Part shown: positions 55,251 through 63,169 of the stretch, in pieces
Position numbering within the stretch: position 1 is the stretch's first letter
How the letters are laid out: each line of letters opens with the position of its first letter
Assembly (NCBI RefSeq): GCF_014654895.1
Contig: NZ_BNBE01000002.1
Location: 1,240,001-1,304,000, forward strand
Reading direction: 5' to 3'
Length of the DNA: 64,000 nt
Source: Streptomyces filamentosus
GTDB taxonomy: Bacteria > Actinomycetota > Actinomycetes > Streptomycetales > Streptomycetaceae
The notes under the pieces: model-generated
The model's input: the letters and a program-made list of their open reading frames with translations, nothing else
Told to the model about the DNA's origin: nothing
The model's database searches: none
Position numbers and translations under genes: made by a program

Positions 55251-56840
55251 TCAGGACGCGGCCGGGGCCCCGAACCACCGCTCCAGGCGGGCGCGCAGCT
55301 CCGCCGGGTCGTCGCCGACCCAGACGACGTGCCCGTCCGGGCGCAGCAGCGCCGCCGGCACCCCGGCCAGCGGGTCCCCCGCGCCGGCGTCCGCCCCGTC
55401 CTCCGTCCCGGCGTCCGCCGCTCCGTCCGCCCCGACGACGCGGTCCACCCGGTCCTCCCAGCCCTCCGCCGCGAGCGTGCCGGTGCGGTCGAGCAGGAGG
55501 CCGCGGCCGGTGCGCGCCGCCTCGTACAGTCGTCCCTCCTTCAGCGGGACGTCCCTCAGCCGCCGGCCGACCAGGGGGTGTTCCCCCTCCCCGCCGCAGG
55601 CGTAGCGGACGTCGACCGCGGTGATCTTCCCGATGAGGTGCCGGTTGACCTCCTCGAAGTCCATCAGTTCGGCGACCAGCCGGCGCACGGCCCGTGCCCC
55701 GGGCTCCTCGGACATCAGCTCCATCTGCGCGCGGGTGTTGTCGAGCACGGCGGCGGCGACCGGGTGGCGCTCGGAGTGGTACGTGTCGAGCAGCCCCTCC
55801 GGGGCCTGCCCGCGCACCTCGGCGGCCAGCTTCCAGCCGAGGTTGAAGGCGTCCTGCACCCCGAGGTTGAGCCCCTGGCCGCCGGTCGGCGGGTGGACGT
55901 GGGCGGCGTCGCCGGCGAGCAGCACCCGGCCCGCGCGGTACCGCTCGGCCTGCCGGGTGCCGTCGCCGAAGCGGGCCAGCCGGCGGGCCTCGTGGACTCC
56001 GAAGTCGTTGCCGCCGACCGCGAGCAGACGCTCCCTCAGCTCGGCGAGGGTCGGCGCGGACCGGTCGCCGGAGAGTCCGGCGGCGGGCACGACCACCCGG
56101 AAGAAGCCGTCCCCGAGCGGCATCGCGCCGAACCGCAGCTGTGTCCTGCGGACCTCGGTCATCACCGCGACCACCTCCTCCCACGGGATCCCGATCCGCA
56201 CCTCCGCGATCAGCGTCTCGTGCCGGGCGGGCAGGCCGGGGAAGCCGATCCCGGCCAGGGCGCGGACGGTGCTGCGGCCGCCGTCGCAGCCGACCAGCCA
56301 GCGGGCGCGCAGCCGGGTGCCGTCGGCGAACTCCGCCGTCACGCCCTCCGCGTCCTGGGCCAGGCCGGTCAGCTCGTGGCCGTGCCGGATCTCGACGCCG
56401 GTCTCCCGGGCGTGCTCGGCGAGGAGTTCCTCGGTGACGGTCTGCGGGATGCCGAGGACGTAGGAGTGGGCGGTGTCCAGCCCCTCGGGCCAGGCGGGGC
56501 CGAGGCCGGCGAAGAAGCCGCCGACCCGGTACTGCTGCCCGCGGGCGAGGAAGCGGTCGAGGAGGCCGCGCTGGTCCATCACCTCGATGCTGCGGACGTG
56601 CAGTCCGAGGGCGCGGCTGTAGCCGCTCGGCCCGGCCTCCTTCTCCAGGAGGAGCGGGCGCGCGCCGCCCAGGCGCAGTTCGGAGGCGAGCATCAGCCCG
56701 GTCGGTCCGCCGCCGATCACGAGGACGTCGGCGTCGAGACCGGCATCGGGACCGGCATCGAGGTCGGCGTCGGGACGAGGTGCGGGGGACGGGGCGCCGG
56801 GCTCCGGAGCGGCATCGGCGTCGAAAGCGGTGTCGGACAT
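55251..56840 (-). CDS. rox: Rifampin monooxygenase-like FAD-dependent class A flavoprotein
   Basis: This 529-residue enzyme has the FAD Rossmann motif DVLVIGGGPTGLMLASELRL at about residue 38, VGCDGGRSTVRALAG (DG motif), GRVLLAGDAAHVHPPTGG and NLGVQDAFNLGWKLAAEV. The combination SRALGLHVRSIEVMDQRGLL, TEVRRTQLRFGAMP and NTRAQMELMSEEPGARAVRR matches what I recall of Streptomyces Rox. Rox hydroxylates rifamycins at the naphthol and linearises or inactivates them. An unusual 37-residue Asp/Ala/Pro-rich N-terminal extension precedes the FAD fold. A RAE-like palindrome lies upstream, supporting rifamycin-inducible resistance. The ATG is at 56840. Confidence 0.88.
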   Translation of the reverse strand: MSDTAFDADAAPEPGAPSPAPRPDADLDAGPDAGLDADVLVIGGGPTGLMLASELRLGGARPLLLEKEAGPSGYSRALGLHVRSIEVMDQRGLLDRFLARGQQYRVGGFFAGLGPAWPEGLDTAHSYVLGIPQTVTEELLAEHARETGVEIRHGHELTGLAQDAEGVTAEFADGTRLRARWLVGCDGGRSTVRALAGIGFPGLPARHETLIAEVRIGIPWEEVVAVMTEVRRTQLRFGAMPLGDGFFRVVVPAAGLSGDRSAPTLAELRERLLAVGGNDFGVHEARRLARFGDGTRQAERYRAGRVLLAGDAAHVHPPTGGQGLNLGVQDAFNLGWKLAAEVRGQAPEGLLDTYHSERHPVAAAVLDNTRAQMELMSEEPGARAVRRLVAELMDFEEVNRHLIGKITAVDVRYACGGEGEHPLVGRRLRDVPLKEGRLYEAARTGRGLLLDRTGTLAAEGWEDRVDRVVGADGAADAGTEDGADAGAGDPLAGVPAALLRPDGHVVWVGDDPAELRARLERWFGAPAAS

Positions 56841-56890
56841 GGTGTTTCCCCCATCGGTCGTGCGGTGAGGCCGCCGATTCTGCGCCCTTC

Positions 56891-56915
56891 GGGGGGCCTT
56901 GCCGCAAGGCCCCCC
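56891..56915 (-). promoter_or_regulatory. Rifamycin-associated-element-like (RAE) palindrome upstream of rox
   Basis: GGGGGGCCTTG (56891-56901) and CAAGGCCCCCC (56905-56915) are perfect arms around CCG. The core CTTGCGGCAAG on the rox strand is the core I recall for the RAE found upstream of rifamycin-inactivating genes. It lies 51-75 bases upstream of the rox start. TATAGC on the rox strand (56920-56925) is a possible -10 box just upstream of the site, placing the RAE at the transcription start region. Confidence 0.8.
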
Positions 56916-56932
56916 GTGCGCTATACGTTGAA

Positions 56933-56963
56933 GAGGGCGAGGAACCGGTGGTTCCCCGCCCTC
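56933..56963 (-). terminator. Hairpin downstream of the cold-shock-protein gene
   Basis: GAGGGCGAGGAACC (56933-56946) pairs with GGTTCCCCGCCCTC (56950-56963) around three bases, with one A-C mismatch. It lies 68 bases after the cold-shock gene stop and shields the rox promoter from read-through. Confidence 0.75.
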
Positions 56964-57030
56964 GCCGTTTCCCCCGCTTCCCGCCCCCGCGCCTCGTCGC
57001 GCTGCTCCGTCCGGGGGAGGCCGCCCGGTG

Positions 57031-57237
57031 TCAGGTGCGCAGCTCCCGCGCCTCGAACCGGCCCTCGCCGAGGACCAGGACGAAGGAGAGCTGTTGCCCC
57101 TCGGAGAGGGCGCGGACGCCGCCCTCGACGTCCTCGGCCCGGAAGAAGACGGGTTCCTCCGATCCGACGGGCAGCACGAACCCGTAGCCGGCGCGGCGGT
57201 TGAAGGACTTCACGAATCCGGTGGTGCGGTTGTCCAC
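57031..57237 (-). CDS. Cold-shock-domain protein
   Basis: This 68-residue protein has the CSD fold: TGFVKSFNRRAGYGFVLPVG (RNP1-like AGYGFV) and EEPVFFRAEDVEGG (RNP2-like VFF). GQQLSFVLVLGEGRFEAREL completes the barrel. RNP1 reads GYGFVLP rather than the classical KGFGFI, so it is a divergent CspA-like member. It should bind single-stranded nucleic acid. The GTG start at 57237 has a strong AAGGAGGT ribosome binding site. Confidence 0.87.
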   Translation of the reverse strand: MDNRTTGFVKSFNRRAGYGFVLPVGSEEPVFFRAEDVEGGVRALSEGQQLSFVLVLGEGRFEARELRT

Positions 57238-57392
57238 GGCGACCTCCTTCGCTCCGGGCGCTCACGGCGCCCCACCGGAGGTGTACCCCGTACGGCCCGG
57301 CTCCGCATCCGGGCCGCGACCCCTGCCGCACCGGGCCGCGCCCCTTCCGTACCGGGCCGGATCGCGGTGCCGGAACGGACCGCCGTACCGGG

Positions 57393-58310
57393 TCAGAAGA
57401 CGGAGAGGCCGGTGATGGTGGTGAAGCGGTCGAGGGCGGCGACCCCGGCGACCGAGTTGCCCCGCGCGTCGAGACCGGGGCTCCACACGCACAGGGTGCA
57501 GCGGCCGGGCACGACGGCGATGATCGCGCCGCCGACGCCGCTCTTCCCGGGGAGTCCCACCCGGTAGGCGAAGTCCCCGGCGGCGTCGTAGGTGCCGCAG
57601 GTGAGCATGACGGCGTTGATCTGCTTGGCCTGGCTGCGGGTGAGGAGCCGGCTGCCGTCGGCGCGGATGCCGTGCCGGGCGAGGAAGCCGGTGGCGACGG
57701 CGAGGTCCGCGCAGGACGCCTCGATCGAGCACTGCCGGAAGTACTCGCGCAGCAGGGTGGGGACGGGGGTGGCGATGTTGCCGTACGAGGCCATGAAGTG
57801 GGCGAGGGCCGCGTTGCGGTCGCCGTGCTCGCCCTCGGAGGCGGCGACGTCCCGGTCGAAGTCGAGGTCGTCGTTGCCGCTCTCGGCGCGCAGGAGGTCC
57901 CGCAGGCTGCCGGAGGCGTCGCCGGTCATCCGGTGCAGCCGGTCGGTGACGACGAGCGCGCCCGCGTTGATGAACGGGTTGCGGGGGATGCCCTGCTCGT
58001 ACTCCAGCTGCACGAGCGAGTTGAAGGGGTTGCCGGAGGGCTCGCGGCCCACGTGGTCCCAGAGCGCGTCGCCCTCCTTGGCGAGGGCGAGCGCCAGGGT
58101 GAAGACCTTGGTGACGGACTGGGTGGAGAAGGGCCGCTGCCACTCCCCCACCCCGTACACGCTGCCGTCCAGCTCCGCCACGGCCATGCCGAAGAGGCCG
58201 GGGTCCCCGGCGGCGAGCGCCGGGATGTAGTCGGCGGGGCGGCCGCGGTCGGCGAGGCCCCCGATCTCCTCGAAGACACGTTCGAGCACGGGCAGGAAGG
58301 ACTGCATCAT
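57393..58310 (-). CDS. glsA: Glutaminase
   Basis: This 305-residue enzyme has the serine-lysine motif in RPFSTQSVTKVFTLALALAK (S-x-x-K), NPFINAGALVVTDRL, MASYGNIATPVPTLLREYFR and YRVGLPGKSGVGGAIIAVVP. These define the GlsA/beta-lactamase-like glutaminases, which hydrolyse glutamine to glutamate and ammonia. Length is normal for the family. ATG at 58310 is the first of two adjacent ATGs; GTG at 58316 is possible. A 24-base palindrome covers all these starts, so an operator may block initiation or transcription. Confidence 0.95.
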   Translation of the reverse strand: MMQSFLPVLERVFEEIGGLADRGRPADYIPALAAGDPGLFGMAVAELDGSVYGVGEWQRPFSTQSVTKVFTLALALAKEGDALWDHVGREPSGNPFNSLVQLEYEQGIPRNPFINAGALVVTDRLHRMTGDASGSLRDLLRAESGNDDLDFDRDVAASEGEHGDRNAALAHFMASYGNIATPVPTLLREYFRQCSIEASCADLAVATGFLARHGIRADGSRLLTRSQAKQINAVMLTCGTYDAAGDFAYRVGLPGKSGVGGAIIAVVPGRCTLCVWSPGLDARGNSVAGVAALDRFTTITGLSVF

Positions 58311-58325
58311 GATCACATGATGCAG
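58302..58325. promoter_or_regulatory. 24-bp palindrome over the glutaminase start
   Basis: CTGCATCATG (58302-58311) and CATGATGCAG (58316-58325) are perfect 10-base arms around ATCA. It is strikingly AT-rich against its surroundings and contains the glutaminase ATG codons at 58307 and 58310. It fits an operator for a dimeric regulator better than a terminator. Confidence 0.65.
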
Positions 58326-58465
58326 CCGGTCCGACCCGGTGTCCTCGGCGGCGGGAACCGGACGACGGAACGCGCGGCTCCGCCGCCCCGCGCCCGGGGG
58401 CGGAGCGCCCCGGGGCGGAGCGCGCGGGCCCGGCCGCACATCCGGGCCCGTGCGTCCCGGGGAGG

Positions 58466-59878
58466 TCAGCCCGCGACGCGGGCCATCCATTCCTCCACCT
58501 CGGCGGAGGTGCGGGGCAGGCCGGCCGACAGGTTCTCGTGGCCCGTCTCCGTGACCAGCAGGTCGTCCTCGATCCGGACGCCGATGCCGCGCCACTCCGC
58601 GGGCACCGTCAGGTCGTCGGGCTGGAAGTAGAGGCCGGGCTCGACGGTGAGGACCATGCCCGGCACCAGGACCCCGTCGACGTACTCCTCGTTCCGCGCG
58701 GAGGCGCAGTCGTGCACGTCGAGACCCAGCATGTGGCCGGTTCCCGCCATGGTGAAGCGCCGCTGGAGGCCCAGCTCGTACGCGCGGTCCACCGGTCCCT
58801 CGATGAAGCCCCACTCGACCAGCTTCGCCGCCAGGTGCCGCTGGGCCGCCTCGTGGAAGGCGCGGTAGGGGGCGCCGGGCTTCACCGCGTCGAAGCCGGC
58901 CTGCTGCGCCTCGTACACGGCGTCGTACACCTGCCGCTGGACGGGGGTGAAGGTGCCGCTGATGGGGAGGGTGCGGGTGACGTCGGCGGTGTAGAGGGAG
59001 TGGGTCTCCACGCCGGCGTCGAAGAGCAGCAGCTCGCCGGGGCGGACCGGGCCGTCGTTGGAGGTCCAGTGCATGATCGTGGCGTGCTCGCCGGCGGCGC
59101 AGATGGAGCCGTAGCCGACCGAGTTGCCCTCCAGGCGGGCGCGGCGGAAGAAGGTGCCCTCGATCCACCGCTCGGAGGTGGCGACGGCGGTGGAGAGGTC
59201 GCCGATGGCGTCGGTGAAGCCGCGGACGGTGGAGTCGACGGCCTTGCGGAGCTCGCCGATCTCCCACGCGTCCTTGACGAGGCGCAGCTCGCTGAGGGCG
59301 TCCTCCAGCTCGGTGTCCCGCTCCTCGTCGGTGGTGACGGCCGCCTCCAGGGCGGGGTCGACGCCGCGGACGATCCGGGTGGGCACGTCCGCGCCGGCGG
59401 CCAGCCGGCCGGGGAGTTCGCGGACGTCGCGACAGGCCAGTCCGAGGACCCGCTCGGCCTCGGCGAGGGAGAGCCGGCGGCCCATCCACAGCTCGGCGGT
59501 GTAGCCGATCCAGAAGGTGTCGTCGTCGCGGCCGTCGCGGGGCAGGACGTAGCCGTACGCGTCGTGGCCGCCGTCCTCGCGCGGTTCCAGGACGAGGGCG
59601 CAGTCGCGGGCCTGGTCGCCGGTCATGTGGACGTAGGCGGAGTGCGGACGGAAGGGGTACGTGTCGTCGTTCGACCGCACCTTGAGGTTGCCGGACGGGA
59701 CCACCAGGCGCTCGCCGGGGAAGCGCGCGGAGAGCGCGGCGCGCCGGGCGGCGGCGTACGGCGCCTGCTCGGCCTGCTCCAGGTCGTGCCGTTCGGTGTC
59801 GGCCCAGCCGGTCCGCATCAGCGCGGAGAGTTCCTCGGAAACGCCGCCGTACAGACCGTTCTTGCGACCCTTCGCCAC
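58466..59878 (-). CDS. Aminopeptidase P-family (M24) Xaa-Pro peptidase
   Basis: This 470-residue enzyme has an N-terminal AMP_N domain (residues about 35-170, with RFPGERLVVPSGNLKVRSND) and an M24 pita-bread domain. All metal ligands are visible: LLLFDAGVETHSLYTADVTR (two aspartates), MAGTGHMLGLDVHD (histidine), VLTVEPGLYF (glutamate) and GVRIEDDLLVT (glutamate). It removes N-terminal residues before proline. The GTG start at 59878 (AAGGAG upstream) fits the family. It is divergent from the TrmB/LuxR-type regulator gene by 151 bases. Confidence 0.94.
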   Translation of the reverse strand: MAKGRKNGLYGGVSEELSALMRTGWADTERHDLEQAEQAPYAAARRAALSARFPGERLVVPSGNLKVRSNDDTYPFRPHSAYVHMTGDQARDCALVLEPREDGGHDAYGYVLPRDGRDDDTFWIGYTAELWMGRRLSLAEAERVLGLACRDVRELPGRLAAGADVPTRIVRGVDPALEAAVTTDEERDTELEDALSELRLVKDAWEIGELRKAVDSTVRGFTDAIGDLSTAVATSERWIEGTFFRRARLEGNSVGYGSICAAGEHATIMHWTSNDGPVRPGELLLFDAGVETHSLYTADVTRTLPISGTFTPVQRQVYDAVYEAQQAGFDAVKPGAPYRAFHEAAQRHLAAKLVEWGFIEGPVDRAYELGLQRRFTMAGTGHMLGLDVHDCASARNEEYVDGVLVPGMVLTVEPGLYFQPDDLTVPAEWRGIGVRIEDDLLVTETGHENLSAGLPRTSAEVEEWMARVAG

Positions 59879-60029
59879 GTCGTGCTCCTTCGTCGAGAGT
59901 CCCTGCGGGAGAACCGCCGGTCGTCGGCGGCCCACGGACCGTAGCCCGCTCCCGGGGCGCGTGGGGGCACGGGAGTGCCAGTGGCACGGATCGGACACCG
60001 GGGCGTCCGGCGGCGCCCAGAATGGGAGC

Positions 60030-61013
60030 ATGGCGAACGCGAAACTGGGTGAGGCCCTGCGGCTCCTGGGCCTCGGCGCGACGGCGGCGCGGGTCTACCG
60101 CGCCCTCCTGGAGCGGGCCCCGGCGCCGCTGGCCGAGATCGGCGCGGCGGTCGGGCTCGACGGGCCTGCGCTGGTGGCGGCGTACGGCGAGCTGGTCGAC
60201 GCCGGGCTCGCGAGCCCGGCGGCCGACGGGGGCGCGACGGTGGCGCCGGTGCCGCCCGCGGCGGGCCTGGAGATCCTGGGCCGGCACCGGGCGGCGGAGC
60301 TGGACGAGTCGCGGATCACGGTGGGCGGCGCCTTCGAGGCGTTCCGGCGGCAGCGGCTGGCCGCGTACGGCGACGACCTGGTGGAGGTGGTGACCGGGGA
60401 GGCGATCGGGCCGCGGATGCGGCAGGCGTGGGCGAGCGCCCGGCAGCAGATCCGGCAGCTGGACTCGCCGCCGTACTTCAAGGTCCCCGGCGCCACCGAC
60501 GACGCGCTCGCGACCCTCGCCCGGGGCGTCACCCAGCGGGTCGTCTACTCGCGGGCCTCGCTGGAGCAGCCGGGCCACCTGGAGCGGTCGATCGAGCCGG
60601 TGGTCGCGGCGGGCGAGCAGGCCCGGGTGCTGCCGTCGGTGCCGGTGAAGCTGGTGATCATCGACGACGCGTACGCGCTGGTCTCCCTGTCGATCCGGGA
60701 GGCCGACGTGTTCACCACGATGCTGGTGGTGCAGCCGTGCGGACTGCTGTCGGCGCTGGTGGCGCTCTTCGAGCAGTCCTGGCGGGACGCGCTGCCCCTC
60801 CACGGCCGCACCGCCCTCCCGGGCGGGCTGGCGCCGGCCGACCGGCGGCTGCTGTGGCTGCTCGCCGGGGGTGCGGCCGACGAGGTGATCGCCCGGGAGA
60901 TCGGCGTCAGCCGCCGCACCCTCTTCCGCCGCGTCCAGGTGCTGATGGCCCGGACGGGCGCGTCCAACCGCTTCCAGCTGGCGCTCCAGGCCCAGCGGCA
61001 CGGCTGGCTCTGA
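60030..61013 (+). CDS. Transcriptional regulator with TrmB-like N-terminus and LuxR-type C-terminus
   Basis: This 327-residue protein begins with a helix-turn-helix-like TrmB region (LGLGATAARVYRALLERAPA, then GLDGPALVAAYGELVDAGLA). It has a central domain resembling phospholipase-D-like effector regions (residues about 115-240), and ends with a LuxR-type helix-turn-helix, LLAGGAADEVIAREIGVSRR followed by TLFRRVQVLMARTGASNRFQ. This architecture is common in Streptomyces. It would bind DNA as a dimer and sense an unknown signal. The ATG is at 60030. Confidence 0.9.
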   Translation: MANAKLGEALRLLGLGATAARVYRALLERAPAPLAEIGAAVGLDGPALVAAYGELVDAGLASPAADGGATVAPVPPAAGLEILGRHRAAELDESRITVGGAFEAFRRQRLAAYGDDLVEVVTGEAIGPRMRQAWASARQQIRQLDSPPYFKVPGATDDALATLARGVTQRVVYSRASLEQPGHLERSIEPVVAAGEQARVLPSVPVKLVIIDDAYALVSLSIREADVFTTMLVVQPCGLLSALVALFEQSWRDALPLHGRTALPGGLAPADRRLLWLLAGGAADEVIAREIGVSRRTLFRRVQVLMARTGASNRFQLALQAQRHGWL

Positions 61014-61022
61014 ACGGCAGGA

Positions 61023-61120
61023 CCTGAGCGGCCGCCCCTGAGCGGCCGCCCCTGACCGATCGCCCCTGGGCCATCACCCCCGAACGATCGGCTCCGAGCG
61101 GCCGGCTCCGGCCCCGTCGG
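61023..61120. repeat. 14-bp tandem repeat, 7 degenerate copies
   Basis: Two identical CCTGAGCGGCCGCC units (61023-61036, 61037-61050) are followed by CCTGACCGATCGCC, CCTGGGCCATCACC, CCCGAACGATCGGC, TCCGAGCGGCCGGC and TCCGGCCCCGTCGG. Together they fill almost exactly the gap between the convergent regulator and peptidase genes. GGCCGCC and CGATCG words allow weak hairpins. Confidence 0.88.
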
Positions 61121-61121
61121 G

Positions 61122-63140
61122 TCAGGAGCCCAGGTGCTCGCGCAGGAAGCTGTACATGAGCGCCTTGTTGCGGGCGGCCTGCGCGTTGTCGGTGGCGCCC
61201 GCGTGCCCGCCGCCGGTGTTCTCGTGGAAGAGCACCCGGTGGCCCTGCTCCCGCAGCCGCGCCGCCGCCTTGCGGGCGTGCCCGGGGTGCACCCGGTCGT
61301 CGCGGGTGGAGGTGGTGAGCAGCACCGGCGGGTAGGCCGCCGCGGGGTCGAGCCGGTGGTACGGGGAGAGGTCGAGCAGGTGCGGCAGGTCGGCCTCGTC
61401 GTCGGGGTCGCCGTACTCGGCGATCCAGGAGGCGCCGGCGAGCAGCTTGTGGAAGCGGACCATGTCGAGCAGCGGCACCTGGCAGACGATCGCGCCGAAC
61501 AGCTCGGGGTAGCGGGTGAGCATGGCGCCCATGAGGAGGCCGCCGTTGCTGCCGCCCGCGGCGCCCAGCTGCGGCGGGGTGGTGATGCCGCGGGCGACGA
61601 GGTCCCGGGCGACGGCCGCGAAGTCCTCGAAGGCCCGGTGCCGGTGGGCGCCGAGCGCGGCCTGGTGCCAGCCGGGGCCGTATTCGCCGCCGCCGCGGAT
61701 GTTGGCGAGGACGTACGTGCCGCCGGTCTCCAGCCAGCCCCGGCCGGTGAGGGCCGCGTACGCCGGGGTGAGGGAGACCTCGAAGCCGCCGTAGCCGTAG
61801 AGGAGGGTGGGGCCGGGGCCGGCGGAGCGGTCGGGGCCGATGACGAAGTACGGGACGCGGGTGCCGTCGTCGGAGACCGCGAACGCCTGCTCGACGGTGA
61901 GGCCGGTGGTGTCGAAGCGGGCCGGGGCCTGGCGGAGGATCTCGCTGTCGCCGCCGATGGTGCCGCGGGTGAGCGTGGACGGCTGGAGGAAGCCGGAGAC
62001 GTCGAGGAAGTACTCGTCGGAGACGTCCGGGTCGGTGTCGGTGACGCCGACCGCCGACAGCGGGGGGACGTCGGCGAGCGGGGCGCGCGACCAGCCGCCG
62101 TCCTCGCCGGGGGTGAGCACCTCGATGCGGGTGCTGACGTCCCGCATGACCTCCAGGATCAGGTGGTGCCGGGTCCAGGAGTGGCCGGCGAGCGCGGTCC
62201 GCTCGTCGGGGGTGAAGAGCGGCTCGGCGGTGCGGTCCCCGGCGAGGAAGGCGTCGAGGTCGAAGGCGAGGAGGGAGCCGGCCCGGTGGCCGAGCCACTC
62301 CGACTTGAGGGTGACGACCAGGTGCCGGCGGTGGGCGTAGACCTCGGCGTCCTCCGGGACGTCGATGCGGACGAGGGTGTCGTCGGCGGTGAGGAGGTGG
62401 GTCTCGCTGCGGAAGAAGTCGAGGGAGCGGCCGACGAAGTCGCGCTCGTGGCCGGGGGTGGAGTCGTGCCAGGCCCAGGCGGAGACATCGCCGGCCTCGC
62501 CCTCGAAGACGGTGACGGCCTCGGCGAGCGGGGTGCCGCGCCGCCAGCGGCGGACCGTGCGCGGGTAGCCGGAGTCGGTGAGCGAGCCGGGGCCGTGGTC
62601 GGTGCCGACGAAGACGGTGTCGGCGTCGATCCAGCCGATGCTGGTCTTGGCCTCGGGCACGGTGAAGCCGTCCGCGACGAAGGCGCGGGCGGCGAGGTCG
62701 AACTCGCGGACGACGACGGCGTCGCCGCCGTCGCGGGAGAGGCTGACCAGGGCGCGGTCGTGGCCGGGCCGCAGCACCCGGGCCCCGGCCCACGCCCACT
62801 TCTCGTCCTCGGCCGCGGCGAGCGCGTCCACGTCGAGCAGGGTCTCCCACTCGGGCGCGTCCTTGCGGTACTGCTCCAGGGTGGTGCGGCGCCACACGCC
62901 CCGTACGTGCTCGGCGTCCTGCCAGAAGTTGTAGAGGTACGGGCCGCGGCGGGTGGTGTAGGGGATGCGGTCGACGGCGTCGAGCACCTCGCGCAGGCGC
63001 TCGGCGAACGCGTCGAAGCCGGGGTCCGAGGCGAGCGCGGCCTCCGTCTCCGCGTTCCGCTCGGCCACCCAGGCGAGGGCGGCCTCGCTGTCGACGTCTT
63101 CCAGCCACAGGTACGGGTCGTCATGGTTCACGCGGGCCAT
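61122..63140 (-). CDS. Prolyl oligopeptidase-family serine peptidase (S9)
   Basis: This 672-residue enzyme has an N-terminal beta-propeller (residues about 60-390) and a C-terminal alpha/beta-hydrolase domain. The hydrolase carries AAGGSNGGLLMGAMLTRYP (nucleophile serine in GGSNGG), TTSTRDDRVHPGHARKAAAR (aspartate) and NTGGGHAGATDNAQ (histidine). GTYVLANIRGGGEYGPGWHQ is the S9A signature loop. It cleaves after proline in short peptides in the cytoplasm; there is no signal peptide. The ATG at 63140 has GGGGGAC upstream. It is convergent with the regulator gene. Confidence 0.95.
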   Translation of the reverse strand: MARVNHDDPYLWLEDVDSEAALAWVAERNAETEAALASDPGFDAFAERLREVLDAVDRIPYTTRRGPYLYNFWQDAEHVRGVWRRTTLEQYRKDAPEWETLLDVDALAAAEDEKWAWAGARVLRPGHDRALVSLSRDGGDAVVVREFDLAARAFVADGFTVPEAKTSIGWIDADTVFVGTDHGPGSLTDSGYPRTVRRWRRGTPLAEAVTVFEGEAGDVSAWAWHDSTPGHERDFVGRSLDFFRSETHLLTADDTLVRIDVPEDAEVYAHRRHLVVTLKSEWLGHRAGSLLAFDLDAFLAGDRTAEPLFTPDERTALAGHSWTRHHLILEVMRDVSTRIEVLTPGEDGGWSRAPLADVPPLSAVGVTDTDPDVSDEYFLDVSGFLQPSTLTRGTIGGDSEILRQAPARFDTTGLTVEQAFAVSDDGTRVPYFVIGPDRSAGPGPTLLYGYGGFEVSLTPAYAALTGRGWLETGGTYVLANIRGGGEYGPGWHQAALGAHRHRAFEDFAAVARDLVARGITTPPQLGAAGGSNGGLLMGAMLTRYPELFGAIVCQVPLLDMVRFHKLLAGASWIAEYGDPDDEADLPHLLDLSPYHRLDPAAAYPPVLLTTSTRDDRVHPGHARKAAARLREQGHRVLFHENTGGGHAGATDNAQAARNKALMYSFLREHLGS

Positions 63141-63169
63141 TGTCCCCCGGTCCGGGCCGGTGGCGGGGG

